The notes below the pieces were generated by a model. That model worked only from the letters and a program-made list of their open reading frames with translations, had not been told where the DNA came from and made no database searches. Below, piece after piece: positions 1 to 15,362 of a stretch of 37,392 bases of DNA. Every line of letters starts with the position of its first letter. Position 1 is the first letter of the stretch. The position numbers and the translations under genes were made by a program. Source of the stretch: Olsenella profusa (GTDB lineage: Bacteria; Actinomycetota; Coriobacteriia; Coriobacteriales; Atopobiaceae); assembly GCF_016900315.1 (NCBI RefSeq), contig NZ_JACSNQ010000019.1:1-37392 (forward strand), in the 5' to 3' direction.

Positions 1-167
1 GCGGGGACGGCCGCCGGGGCGGCCGCGACGACGGGCGCCGCCTCGGCGACGACCCTGGTCCCGCGCTCGAGCTCGACGGCCGAGCCGTCGGCCTCCTCCA
101 GGCGCACGCGGGAGAGCCCGTGGCTCTCCATCACGGCAGCGATCTCTGCGATCTTGCTGGGCTCCAT
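1..167 (-). CDS. accB: Biotin carboxyl carrier protein of acetyl-CoA carboxylase, N-terminal part only
   Basis: This is the first 55 codons of a gene that runs off the left edge. AccB carries the biotin of acetyl-CoA carboxylase, which makes malonyl-CoA for the fab pathway. The visible N-terminus begins MEPSKIAEIAAVMESHGLSR and continues into an acidic stretch and then an Ala/Pro/Val-rich linker, as in AccB proteins. The biotinyl domain with its AMKM motif is outside the window. The ATG at 167 lies 4 bases after the fabF stop, and GGGGAGGGAG inside the fabF end serves as ribosome binding site, so translation is probably coupled. The call rests on N-terminal similarity plus position behind fabF and the nearby birA. 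Confidence 0.85.
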   Translation of the reverse strand, partial: MEPSKIAEIAAVMESHGLSRVRLEEADGSAVELERGTRVVAEAAPVVAAAPAAVP

Positions 168-171
168 GTTG

Positions 172-1419
172 CTACTCCCTCCCCGCCGCGCGAAGCGCGA
201 GCGCCGCATTGTGCCCGCCGAAGCCGAGGTTCGTGGAGAGCGCCCAGGTGAGCTGGCACTCGACGGCCTCGTTGGGCGTGTAGTCGAGGTCGCACTCCGG
301 GTCCGGAGTGTGATAGTTGATGGTGGGCGGAACCACGCCGTTCTCCAGCGCGAGCGCGCAGGCCATGACCTCGACGGCACCCGTGGCGCCGATCATGTGA
401 CCGGTCATGGACTTGGTGGACGAGATGTGCGCGGCGTGCGCGGCCTCCTCGCCGAGGGCCCGCTTGAAGCCGAGGGTCTCGGAGGAGTCGTTGAGCTTGG
501 TGGAGGTGCCGTGGGCGTTGATGTAGAGGCCCTCCTCGGGCTTCACGCCGCCCTCGGCCACCGCCAGCTCGATGGCGCGGGCGATGCCGCGAGCCTCGGG
601 GTCGGGGCTCGTGATGTGGTGGGCGTCGTCGGTGTTGCCGTAGCCGACGAGCTCTGCGTAGATGTGAGCGCCACGGGCCACGGCATGCTCCCACTCCTCG
701 AGAACGAGCACGCAGGCGCCCTCGCCCATGACGAAGCCGTTGCGCTCCGCGTCGAAGGGGCGGCAGGCGGTCGTCGGGTCGGGGTTGGTGGTGAGGGCGC
801 GGCAGCTCGTGAAGCCGGCGATGGAGTCGGGCATGATGGCCGCCTCGGCGCCGCCGGCCAGGATAGCGTCGGCGTAGCCGTGCTTGATCGCGCGGAAGGC
901 CTCGCCCACGGCGTGGGCGGAGGTGGCGCAGGCGGTGACGACGGGCAGCGTGGGGCCGCAGGCCTTGTGGCGGATGGCGATGTTGCCGGACGCCATGTTG
1001 GCGATCATCATCGTGATCATGAACGGGGACGCGCGACGCGGCCCGCGCTCGGCGATGGTGTGCACGTTGTTCACGATGGTGTTGATGCCGCCCACGCCGG
1101 AGCCCACGTAGACGCCCAGGCGGTCGTGGTCGACGGCGCCCTCGGCGTCAAGGCCGGAGTCGACCATGGCCTCGTCGGAGGCCACAAGCGCGTACTGGGA
1201 AAAGAGGTCGAGGTGCGCGGCCTCCTGCTTGCCGAGCAGCGCGGCGCCGTCGAAGTCCTTCACCTCGGCGGCCACCTTGACCTTGAAGCCCTCCGTGTCG
1301 AAGTGGGTGATGGGGCCGATGCCGCACTTGCCGGCGACCATGGCCTCCCACGTCTCCTTGGCCGTGTTGGCAAGCGGGGTGACAGCGCCGATACCCGTGA
1401 TAGCTACCCTGTGTTCCAT
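172..1419 (-). CDS. fabF: 3-oxoacyl-[acyl-carrier-protein] synthase II
   Basis: This cytosolic condensing enzyme elongates acyl-ACP with malonyl-ACP. The product is 415 residues, the normal family length. The Cys-His-His triad is visible: Cys164 in TACATS, His303 in NAHGTSTK and His341 in TGHMIGATGA, followed by the glycine-rich GFGGHNA near the end. The frame is open upstream to 1464, but the ATG at 1419 gives MEHRVAITGIGAVTPL, the canonical start, and has GGGAG 7 bases upstream; the upstream 15 codons come from a palindromic repeat and are not expected to be translated. It lies between fabG and accB in the fab operon. Nothing is missing. Confidence 0.97.
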   Translation of the reverse strand: MEHRVAITGIGAVTPLANTAKETWEAMVAGKCGIGPITHFDTEGFKVKVAAEVKDFDGAALLGKQEAAHLDLFSQYALVASDEAMVDSGLDAEGAVDHDRLGVYVGSGVGGINTIVNNVHTIAERGPRRASPFMITMMIANMASGNIAIRHKACGPTLPVVTACATSAHAVGEAFRAIKHGYADAILAGGAEAAIMPDSIAGFTSCRALTTNPDPTTACRPFDAERNGFVMGEGACVLVLEEWEHAVARGAHIYAELVGYGNTDDAHHITSPDPEARGIARAIELAVAEGGVKPEEGLYINAHGTSTKLNDSSETLGFKRALGEEAAHAAHISSTKSMTGHMIGATGAVEVMACALALENGVVPPTINYHTPDPECDLDYTPNEAVECQLTWALSTNLGFGGHNAALALRAAGRE

Positions 1420-1433
1420 CTCGTCTCCCAACG

Positions 1434-1504
1434 ATGGTACGAGGGGACCGTCCCCTCGTACCATTAGTTCTTTGATGATACGAGGGGACCGTCCCCTCGT
1501 ATCA
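1434..1504. repeat. Two tandem palindromes with a shared GAGGGGACCGTCCCCTC core
   Basis: Two imperfectly duplicated stem-loops fill the fabG-fabF junction. The first has 14-base arms (1434-1447 and 1451-1464) and the second 13-base arms (1476-1488 and 1492-1504); each has a CCG loop and the core ACGAGGGGA/TCCCCTCGT. The terminal bases of the arms differ between copies (ATGGT/ACCAT against TGAT/ATCA) yet stay paired within each copy. Transcribed, they would form two very stable hairpins inside the fab mRNA. They resemble REP-type dispersed palindromes; a degenerate relative lies at 15263-15283. Confidence 0.85.
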
Positions 1505-1507
1505 CCG

Positions 1508-2278
1508 CTACATCGCCATGCCGCCGTCGACGCGGATGACCTCCCCGGTCACGTAGGAGGCGGCGTCGCTCACGAGGAAGCGCGCCACGGCCGCCACCTC
1601 GTCGGCGCTCGCCAGACGGCCGAGCGGAATCTGCTTCTCGTAGTTCTCGCGCACGGCGTCGGAGAGAACGGCCGTCATGTCCGTCTCCACGAAGCCCGGC
1701 GCGATGGCGTTGACCGTGACGCCGCGCGGCGCGAGCTCGCGCGCCACGGACTTGGTCATGCCGATGAGGCCCGCCTTGGAGGCCGCGTAGTTGGCCTGGC
1801 CGGCGTTGCCCATGAGGCCCACCACGGAGGCCATGTTGACGATGCGGCCGCCGCGCTGGCGCATGAAGGAGCGCGCGAGGGCGCGGGTGGTGTGGAAGGC
1901 GCCCTTGAGGTTGACGTCGACCACGTGGGCGAAGTCCTTGTCGGACATGCGGACGAGCAGCCCGTCGCGCGTGACGCCGGCGTTGTTGACGAGCGCCCAC
2001 ACGCTGCCGAAGTCGGCGAGAACCGCCTCCACGGTGGCCTTGACCGCCTCGGCGTCGGAGACGTCGCAGCGGTAGGCGCGCGCGGTGGCGCCGGCCGCCT
2101 CGCAGGCGGCGACGGCCTCGGCGGCCGCGGCCTCGTTGCCCGCGTAGACGATCGCAAGGTCAAAGCCGTCGGCGGCAAGCCCCTCGGCGATGGCGCGGCC
2201 GATGCCGCGGGAGGCGCCGGTCACCAGGGCCACGCGGCGGGAGGCGTCCCGCTCGATGGCGCCGTTCTTCTCGGCCAT
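1508..2278 (-). CDS. fabG: 3-oxoacyl-[acyl-carrier-protein] reductase
   Basis: This NADPH-dependent short-chain dehydrogenase reduces 3-ketoacyl-ACP to 3-hydroxyacyl-ACP. The product is 256 residues. It shows the TGASRGIG nucleotide-binding motif near residue 20, NNAG in the middle, and the catalytic Ser151-Tyr164-Lys168 set in the MASVVG and YAASK segments, then the usual APGFVETDM. The ATG at 2278 (MAEKNGAIERD) has GGGGGAG upstream and lies 2 bases from the fabD stop, so the pair is probably coupled; the longer open frame upstream is fabD sequence in another frame. The fabF gene follows after two palindromic repeats. Confidence 0.96.
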   Translation of the reverse strand: MAEKNGAIERDASRRVALVTGASRGIGRAIAEGLAADGFDLAIVYAGNEAAAAEAVAACEAAGATARAYRCDVSDAEAVKATVEAVLADFGSVWALVNNAGVTRDGLLVRMSDKDFAHVVDVNLKGAFHTTRALARSFMRQRGGRIVNMASVVGLMGNAGQANYAASKAGLIGMTKSVARELAPRGVTVNAIAPGFVETDMTAVLSDAVRENYEKQIPLGRLASADEVAAVARFLVSDAASYVTGEVIRVDGGMAM

Positions 2279-2280
2279 GT

Positions 2281-3219
2281 CTACTCCCCCTTCTCGGAAA
2301 GCGCGGCGAGAACCGCCTCGAGCTGCTCCACGGTCTCGCACGGCAGGGCGGTCACGCCCTCGAGCGTGCGCTTGACGAGGCCCGTGAGGGTCTTGCCGGG
2401 GCCCACCTCGATGAAGGTGTCCACGCCGTCGGCCGCCATGGCCTCCAGGGTGCGGACCCACTGCACGGGGTTGGCCACCTGGCTGGAGAGCAGCTCCACG
2501 CGCGACGCCTCGTCGGCGGGGTAGGCCTCGCCGGTGCGGTTGGCAAGCACGGGGACGGTGGGCTCGGCCGGCGCGTGGCCGTTCGCGAGGTAGGCGGCGA
2601 GGCCGCGGGCGGCCTCGGCCATGAACGGGCTGTGGAAGGCACCGGAGACGGCCACCTTCATGGCGCGCCCCTTGGCGGCCTTCACCAGCTCGTCGAGCTT
2701 CTCGCAGGCCTCGGGCGTCCCGGCCACGACGGTCTGCAGCGGGCTGTTGTAGTTCACGGGCCAGCAGGACTCGCCGGCCTCGGCCGCCAGGCGCTCCACG
2801 GCTGCGGCGTCCAGCTTCACGACGGCGCGCATGGCGCCAGGGTTCTTCTCGGCGGCGTCGGCCATGAGCTCGGCGCGGTGGCACACGAGCTCGAAGCCCT
2901 GCTCGTCGGTGTAGGCGCCCGCAAAGGTGAGTGCGGCGACCTCGCCCAGCGAGAAGCCCGCCACCACGTCCGGCGTCACGCCGTGCGCCGCGAGGGCGCG
3001 GGCGGCCGCGAGGTCCGCGGCGAAGACGCAGGGCTGGGTGTTGACGGTCTGGGCGAGCTCCTCCTTGGTGCCGGAGAGGCACTGCTCGGTGGTGCCGGGG
3101 CGCACGGCGTCGGCCGTCGCGAAGACGGCCTTGGCCGCAGGCTCCGACTCGATGAGGTCAGCGCACATCCCAGGGTGCTGGGCGCCCTGACCGGCAAAGA
3201 GGAAGGCTACTTTACCCAT
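2281..3219 (-). CDS. fabD: Malonyl-CoA:ACP transacylase
   Basis: This enzyme transfers malonyl from CoA to ACP, supplying FabH and FabF. The product is 312 residues, typical for FabD. It shows GQGAQ at residues 10-14, the nucleophile Ser90 in GFSLGE, and the downstream histidine segment VSGAFHSPFM. The ATG at 3219 (MGKVAFLFAGQGAQ) overlaps the 3' end of fabK by 13 bases, a common arrangement in this operon and a sign of translational coupling. The open frame continues upstream of 3219 but only as a shadow of fabK. Confidence 0.97.
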   Translation of the reverse strand: MGKVAFLFAGQGAQHPGMCADLIESEPAAKAVFATADAVRPGTTEQCLSGTKEELAQTVNTQPCVFAADLAAARALAAHGVTPDVVAGFSLGEVAALTFAGAYTDEQGFELVCHRAELMADAAEKNPGAMRAVVKLDAAAVERLAAEAGESCWPVNYNSPLQTVVAGTPEACEKLDELVKAAKGRAMKVAVSGAFHSPFMAEAARGLAAYLANGHAPAEPTVPVLANRTGEAYPADEASRVELLSSQVANPVQWVRTLEAMAADGVDTFIEVGPGKTLTGLVKRTLEGVTALPCETVEQLEAVLAALSEKGE

Positions 3220-4151
3220 TGCATGGCTCCCGAAAGGACCTTCTCGGCGCCGTTCACGAGGTCGTCGACGATCTCCTGGGCGCTCTGGCGCTCCTTGACC
3301 ATGCCGGCGATCTGCCCGCACAGGAAGCTGCCGTGCTCGTAGTCGCCCTCCTTGGCCGCCTTGCGCAGCGCGCCGGTGCCGAACTTGTTGAGCTCCTCGG
3401 CAGGGGCGCCCTCGGACTCCATCTTGTAGTAGGCGTTGGAGAAGGGGCTCTTGAGCGCGCGCACGGGGTGGCCGGTGGAGCGGCCGGTGGCGCGGGTGGA
3501 GATGTCGTTGGCCTTGAGGACGAGCTCCTTGTACTGGTCGGAGACGGTGCACTCGTCGGCCACGAGGAAGCGCGTGCCCACCTGGACGCCCACGGCGCCC
3601 AGCATGAACGCGGCCGCCACGCCGCGACCGTCGGCGATGCCGCCGGCGGCGATCACGGGGATCTTCACCGCGTCGACGACCTGCGGCACGAGGGCCATCG
3701 TCGACGTCTCGCCGATGTGGCCGCCGGACTCGGTGCCCTCGGCCACCACGGCCACGGCGCCGGCGCGGGCCACGAGCTTGGCCATGGCCACGGAGGCGAC
3801 CACGGGGACGACCTTGATGCCGGCCTCGTTCCAGGCCTTCATGTACTTGGTGGGGTTGCCGGCGCCCGTCACGACCACGGGGACGTGCTCGTCGATGACG
3901 ACCTGGGCCACCTCGTCGGCAAACGGGCTCATGAGCATCACGTTGACGCCGAAGGGCTTGTCGGTCTTCTCGCGCAGCTCGTGGATCTGGTCGCGCAGCC
4001 AGTCGGCGTTTGCGTTCATGGCCGCGATGATGCCGAGGCCGCCGGCCTCGGAGACGGCGGACGCCAGGGAGGCGTCGGCAATCCAGGCCATCCCGCCCTG
4101 GAAGACGGGCTTCTCGATGCCGAGAAGGTCACAGATGGGAGTGCGCAGCAT
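3207..4151 (-). CDS. fabK: Enoyl-[acyl-carrier-protein] reductase II (FMN)
   Basis: FabK is the flavin-dependent enoyl-ACP reductase that replaces FabI in many Gram-positive bacteria; it completes each elongation round. The 314-residue product is a nitronate-monooxygenase/FabK-type TIM barrel: it starts MLRTPICDLLGIEKPVFQGG, and has GGLGIIAA near residue 37, AEGTESGGHIGE with the conserved His of FabK, then IPVIAAGGIADGRG and GVQVGTRF, which form the FMN phosphate site. The position between acpP and fabD favours FabK over a nitronate monooxygenase. The gene starts 2 bases after the acpP stop. FabK-type reductases are poorly inhibited by triclosan (family knowledge). Confidence 0.94.
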   Translation of the reverse strand: MLRTPICDLLGIEKPVFQGGMAWIADASLASAVSEAGGLGIIAAMNANADWLRDQIHELREKTDKPFGVNVMLMSPFADEVAQVVIDEHVPVVVTGAGNPTKYMKAWNEAGIKVVPVVASVAMAKLVARAGAVAVVAEGTESGGHIGETSTMALVPQVVDAVKIPVIAAGGIADGRGVAAAFMLGAVGVQVGTRFLVADECTVSDQYKELVLKANDISTRATGRSTGHPVRALKSPFSNAYYKMESEGAPAEELNKFGTGALRKAAKEGDYEHGSFLCGQIAGMVKERQSAQEIVDDLVNGAEKVLSGAMQWVK

Positions 4152-4153
4152 GA

Positions 4154-4390
4154 TTAGTTCTCCAGGAGCGCGTCGACCATGTCGACGAACTCGCCGATGG
4201 TGGTGGGGTTGGTCTCGGCGTCGATCTCGATGCCGAACTCGTCCTCGCAGGCCATGACGGCCTCGACGGTGGCGAGGCTGTCAAGGCCGACCTCGGCGAG
4301 CGTGGTCTCCGGGGTGAGCTCGACGTCGTCGAGGCCGCCCTGCTCGCGGACGATTGCGCACACGCGGTCGAAGGTGCTCTGGTCTGCCAT
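4154..4390 (-). CDS. acpP: Acyl carrier protein
   Basis: The 78-residue acidic helical protein carries the growing acyl chain on a phosphopantetheine arm. The attachment serine is Ser38 in VGLDSLATVE; the usual residue before DSL is Ala or a small polar residue, here Leu. The second recognition helix reads EDEFGIEI, as in canonical ACPs. The ATG at 4390 has AAGGAG 8 bases upstream; the frame is open further upstream but the extension MERPSGAWKRRRTQ is not ACP-like. It is the second gene of the operon, after fabH, with a GC-rich hairpin between them. Confidence 0.96.
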   Translation of the reverse strand: MADQSTFDRVCAIVREQGGLDDVELTPETTLAEVGLDSLATVEAVMACEDEFGIEIDAETNPTTIGEFVDMVDALLEN

Positions 4391-4464
4391 TTGGGTTCTC
4401 CTTCTTTTCCATGCGCCCGACGGGCGCTCCAATGGACGGTGGTCGGCGCGACGGGCGTCGCGCG

Positions 4465-4500
4465 CCGCGGCCGGGGCCGCTTTCGCGGCAAAGGCCGCGG
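4465..4500 (-). terminator. GC-rich nested hairpin between fabH and acpP
   Basis: The 122-base fabH-acpP gap contains a nested hairpin: outer arms CCGCGGCC (4465-4472) and GGCCGCGG (4493-4500), inner stem GCCGC/GCGGC (4476-4480, 4485-4489) with, on the transcript, a GAAA loop. No U-tract follows, so it is more likely a partial attenuator or an mRNA-stabilising structure that lets acpP be expressed at another level than fabH. Confidence 0.5.
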
Positions 4501-4512
4501 GGTGCGCCGGGG

Positions 4513-5472
4513 CTAGCCCCAGCGCAGAAGGGTGGCGCCTATGTCGAGCCCGGCGCCAAAGCCCACCAGCACCACGAGCTGGCCGGCCGTGAGCTCGCCC
4601 GAGCGGGCGAGGCGGTCAAGCGCCAGCGGGATGCACGCGCTGGAGATGTTTCCGGTCTCCGAGAGCACGCGCGCGACCTTGGCGTCGTCGATGCCGAGGC
4701 GCGCCACGCCTGCGGCGAGGATGCGCTCGTTGGCCTGGTGGAAGACGAAGTGGTCGATCTGGTCGAGCGTCACGCCCGCCTGCTCGCAGAGCCCGCGCAC
4801 GGAGTCCACGATGGCGTTGACGCCGAACTTGAAGACGCGGCGCCCCTCCATGGAGAGCACGCTCGCGGGGTGGTCCGTCTTGTCGTAGGGGCAGCTGCCG
4901 CCCACCCCCGGCGCGTCCAGGATCGCCACGCCCGGCTCGGTGGTGAGGCTCGTGGCCAGGGGGCTCTCCCCGCCCGCCTCAAGCACCGCGGCTGCGGCGC
5001 CGTCGCCAAAGAGCACGCAGGTGGCGCGGTCGGTCCAGTCCACCATGCGGCTCATCTTCTCTGCCGAGACCACGAGCGCGCGGCGCGCGCGGCCGCGGAC
5101 GAACCAGCCGTCGGCGGTGTCCAGCGCAAAGACGAAGCCCGCGCAGGCGGCGGAGACGTCGAACGAGGGGCAGTGCGCGCCGAGGCCCTCGGCGATGGCG
5201 CACGCCTCGGCGGGGATCAGGTGGTCCCCGCTCGTGGTGGAGCAGACGATGAGGTCAAGCTGGTCCGGGGTGACGCCCGCCGCCTCGAGCGCGCGGCGGG
5301 ACGCCTCGACGGCAAGCTCGTCAAGCGTCTCGGTGGTGCAGATGCGCCTGCTCGAGATGCCGGTGCGCGTGGAGATCCACTCGTCGGAGGTGTCAAGAAA
5401 CTCCGAGAGGTCGTCATTGGTGACCGAGCGGGCCGGAAGCGCCGACCCTGTTCCCAGTACGCGAAATCCCAC
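4513..5472 (-). CDS. fabH: 3-oxoacyl-[acyl-carrier-protein] synthase III
   Basis: FabH starts fatty-acid synthesis by condensing acetyl-CoA or another short acyl-CoA with malonyl-ACP. The product is 319 residues. Its triad is Cys110 in SAACAGF, His245 in FVFHQANERI and Asn275 in ETGNISSACIPLALD. It is the first gene of the operon. The start is a GTG at 5472 (MGFRVLGTGSALPARSV) with GGAAGG upstream; no ATG nearby fits the conserved N-terminus. A 16-base near-palindrome sits 21 bases upstream of the start codon. No fatty-acid regulator gene lies beside it in the window. Confidence 0.96.
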   Translation of the reverse strand: MGFRVLGTGSALPARSVTNDDLSEFLDTSDEWISTRTGISSRRICTTETLDELAVEASRRALEAAGVTPDQLDLIVCSTTSGDHLIPAEACAIAEGLGAHCPSFDVSAACAGFVFALDTADGWFVRGRARRALVVSAEKMSRMVDWTDRATCVLFGDGAAAAVLEAGGESPLATSLTTEPGVAILDAPGVGGSCPYDKTDHPASVLSMEGRRVFKFGVNAIVDSVRGLCEQAGVTLDQIDHFVFHQANERILAAGVARLGIDDAKVARVLSETGNISSACIPLALDRLARSGELTAGQLVVLVGFGAGLDIGATLLRWG

Positions 5473-5492
5473 CTTCCCGCCTTCCGTCGTGT

Positions 5493-5508
5493 TGTTAACG
5501 CGTCAACA
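5493..5508. promoter_or_regulatory. Candidate operator upstream of the fab operon
   Basis: TGTTAACGCGTCAACA is a 16-base inverted repeat with 7 of 8 pairs matching. It is placed in the fabH leader, 21 bases before the GTG start. On the minus strand TTGACT lies about 17 bases upstream of TGTTGA, so the palindrome would overlap a weak promoter or the transcription start. It does not look like the known FapR or FabT boxes. The regulator is unknown. Confidence 0.4.
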
Positions 5509-5670
5509 TCTCTCAGGGTTAGGCTAGTCAAAAGGGCCCTCACGTGGCGGGCTCTTTTTCAAGCTCCTCCATTTTGCCACGATGTCTCCATATGGGGAAT
5601 CCCCGCCGGCCAGCGGCAACGCCGCCGTCGGGCAGCGCGGGGCCGGAGGGCGCGGCTCTTCTCGCCACGA

Positions 5671-5710
5671 CGGTTCAGTCCCCACCACGGCGGTTCAGTC
5701 CCCACCACGG
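5671..5710. repeat. Two exact tandem copies of a 20-base unit
   Basis: CGGTTCAGTCCCCACCACGG occurs at 5671-5690 and again at 5691-5710, preceded by a short partial copy (CCACGA, 5665-5670). It sits in the fabH-birA intergenic region. No coding or hairpin role is visible. Confidence 0.9.
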
Positions 5711-5718
5711 CCCCTCCA

Positions 5719-5909
5719 GTTAGAAATCGTGGCATCTTATGCCCCGGCGCCCCGGATTGGTTAAGAATGGGCGCATCTTATGCCCTAGCCAACCTAAGAT
5801 GCGCCGATTCCTAACGAAACGGCGTCGGATGAGGCTAAGGTCCCTAGATTCCTAACGGCATGTTTTCGGCCGGAGCAGCACACAAGCGTAAGACGCTGTG
5901 ATTCCTAAC
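5719..5909. repeat. Cluster of five 21-base GTTAGGAA...GCATCTT elements
   Basis: The 533-base fabH-birA spacer holds five copies of a 21-base element whose ends are GTTAGRAAT and GCATCTTA. Two are forward (5719-5739, 5760-5780) and three are inverted (5795-5815, 5836-5856, 5889-5909). The second and third form a large stem-loop with two non-Watson-Crick positions, one of them G-U. All inverted copies end in GATTCCTAAC. The same family recurs at 15147-15243. Nothing else recognisable fills this spacer except the tandem repeat at 5671-5710 and the fabH and birA control regions. Confidence 0.8.
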
Positions 5910-6005
5910 GGGAACCCAACGAGCGCACCCAAGCGGGCGCCGAGTTGGCTATGCTGACCACACGCGCCCGGCACAACGCGGGGCCGAGAAGAACCTGGAG
6001 GTCGT

Positions 6006-6716
6006 ATGTCACTGCCCCCGATCAGCCTGGTCGAGTCCGTCGGCTCGACCAACGACGCCGTGCTCGCGCTGGGACGCTCGGGCGCCCCGGCCGGATTCGC
6101 GGTGGCCGCGCGCCAGCAGACGGCGGGGCGCGGGCGGCGCGGCCACGTGTGGGCGTCGCCGGAGGGCAACCTCTACCTCTCCGTGCTGCTGCGGCCGGAC
6201 GTGTCGCCCACGCGCTTGCCGGGCCTGGCGGCGGCGTGCGGGGTGGGCGCCGCCAGGGGGCTGCGTGCCGTCGGTGCAAACGAAGTGCAGCTCAAGTGGC
6301 CCAACGACCTCGTGGCGCGCGGGCGCAAGCTCGGCGGCATCCTCGTGGAGGTCGAGGGCGGACCCGCCGTCTGTGGCATCGGCGTCAACGTGCTGGACGC
6401 GCCGCGCGAGCTCGGAGCCATCTGCCTTGCCGAGCTCGGCGTGCACCCGGCGTTCGAGGGGCTGGCAGAGGCGCTGCGCGACGCGATCGTGGCTCAGGTC
6501 GACGCGTGGGCGGCCTCTGCGGGCACGCACCCGCTCGACGGCGTGCTCGACGACTACCTCGTCCTTCTCGCCTGGCGAAGCAAGGAGGTCCGCGTGCTGT
6601 CGCCCGACGGCGCAGAGCTTGCGCAAGGCACGCTCGACGGGGTGGACTCATGGGGCCGTGCCGTGGTGGACGGCGTCGCGTTTGCATCCGAAACGGCATC
6701 GATCCGCCTCGCCTAG
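6006..6716 (+). CDS. birA: Biotin--[acetyl-CoA-carboxylase] ligase (monofunctional)
   Basis: This ligase activates biotin as biotinyl-AMP and attaches it to AccB. The product is 236 residues. Motifs are STNDAVLALG near the N-terminus, the biotin/AMP loop GRGRRGHVW at about residues 42-50, LKWPNDLVARGRKLGGILVE, and a small C-terminal SH3-like domain. There is no N-terminal helix-turn-helix, so it lacks the repressor domain of E. coli BirA. The ATG at 6006 has GGAGG 6 bases upstream. A TATGCT at 5950-5955 is a possible -10 box without an evident -35. It is divergent from the fab-acc operon whose AccB it modifies and converges on rpoC. Confidence 0.94.
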   Translation: MSLPPISLVESVGSTNDAVLALGRSGAPAGFAVAARQQTAGRGRRGHVWASPEGNLYLSVLLRPDVSPTRLPGLAAACGVGAARGLRAVGANEVQLKWPNDLVARGRKLGGILVEVEGGPAVCGIGVNVLDAPRELGAICLAELGVHPAFEGLAEALRDAIVAQVDAWAASAGTHPLDGVLDDYLVLLAWRSKEVRVLSPDGAELAQGTLDGVDSWGRAVVDGVAFASETASIRLA

Positions 6717-6775
6717 GCAAGAAGAGCCCGCGTCGAAGAGCGCACGTCCGGGACGCACCACGCTCGCCGCACGGA

Positions 6776-6810
6776 AACGGGCGCCGGCCCCAGAGAGGCC
6801 GGCGCCCGTT
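6776..6810. terminator. Stem-loop between convergent birA and rpoC
   Basis: A perfect 14-base stem (AACGGGCGCCGGCC, 6776-6789, with 6797-6810) and a 7-base loop lie between the ends of birA and rpoC. It is placed to end both transcripts. The U-tract is poor in both directions, so its strength is uncertain. Confidence 0.6.
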
Positions 6811-6840
6811 CCTCAGAGCGTCTTCAAGGAGAGGTCACAG

Positions 6841-11271
<4,431 letters not shown>

Positions 11272-11276
11272 AGTCG

Positions 11277-14795
<3,519 letters not shown>

Positions 14796-14847
14796 CAGGC
14801 TTTTCCTCCTTCAAAAGGGTGGAAGGCGGCAATTGTCGCAACGTAAC

Positions 14848-14876
14848 AATCTACCGAAACACCTCCTGGGGGTCAA
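14848..14876 (-). promoter_or_regulatory. Sigma-70-type promoter of rpoBC
   Basis: On the minus strand TTGACC (14871-14876) is 17 bases from TAGATT (14848-14853), giving a predicted start near 14841 and a leader of about 45 bases before rpoB. This would let rpoBC be expressed apart from rplJL, which ends at a strong terminator upstream. Confidence 0.75.
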
Positions 14877-15146
14877 CAAAAAGTCTTGACTTGACGCCGC
14901 ATTTCGGTTAGAACCCGCTTGCTTATTTGTTTTGCCTGTTCATAGCAGGTGTTTTGTTTTTCTCGCATATGAAGTTTCGATGGTGGGACGCTCGCTCCCC
15001 CGTTGAGGATACCGCTGAGGGGCCCGTTGTCGTCCGAAGGGGCTCTTCGCAGGGCGGCGCGGGCGCGCCCTCTCGCCCCGCGCCCCTCTGGCCCGCAGGT
15101 CCTTCTCGCCACCCGCGCCCTCTCGGCCCCGCGCCCTTACCAGCGC

Positions 15147-15243
15147 GTTAGAAATCTCGGCATCTTTTGCCGTTAGCCCCCGATTTCGTTAGGAACGGCC
15201 GCATCTTTTGCTCCCGACGACAAAAGATGCGGCCGTTCCTAAC
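15147..15243. repeat. 21-base element family, second locus, with a perfect 23-base stem
   Basis: Three copies of the GTTAGGAA...GCATCTT element seen upstream of birA: a forward copy at 15147-15167, and a forward/inverted pair with perfectly complementary 23-base arms (15188-15210 and 15221-15243) around a 10-base loop. The order, lone forward copy then palindromic pair, repeats the first three copies of the other locus. The rest of the 567-base rplL-rpoB spacer holds the rpoB promoter, GC-rich sequence with no gene, a degenerate GGGAC palindrome at 15263-15283, and the rplL terminator. Confidence 0.85.
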
Positions 15244-15297
15244 GCGCGCGCTCTCCGCAAAATGACACGAAGGGACTGCCCCCCGCATCCTTGCATC

Positions 15298-15330
15298 AAA
15301 AAAGGGGTCGGGCCCGAAGGCCCGACCCCT
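15298..15330 (-). terminator. Rho-independent terminator of rplJL
   Basis: A 12-base perfect stem (AGGGGTCGGGCC, arms 15303-15314 and 15319-15330) with a UUCG loop is followed on the minus strand by six U residues, 33 bases after the rplL stop. It is a textbook intrinsic terminator and separates rplJL from rpoBC. Confidence 0.93.
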
Positions 15331-15362
15331 GGCAGTGCCAAAGACCCCTGAGGTAAGCGAAC

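Noticed and set aside
5471-6005. Small protein genes in the fabH-birA spacer
   Set aside because: Short open frames exist, but they cross the repeat elements and lack ribosome binding sites or recognisable products.
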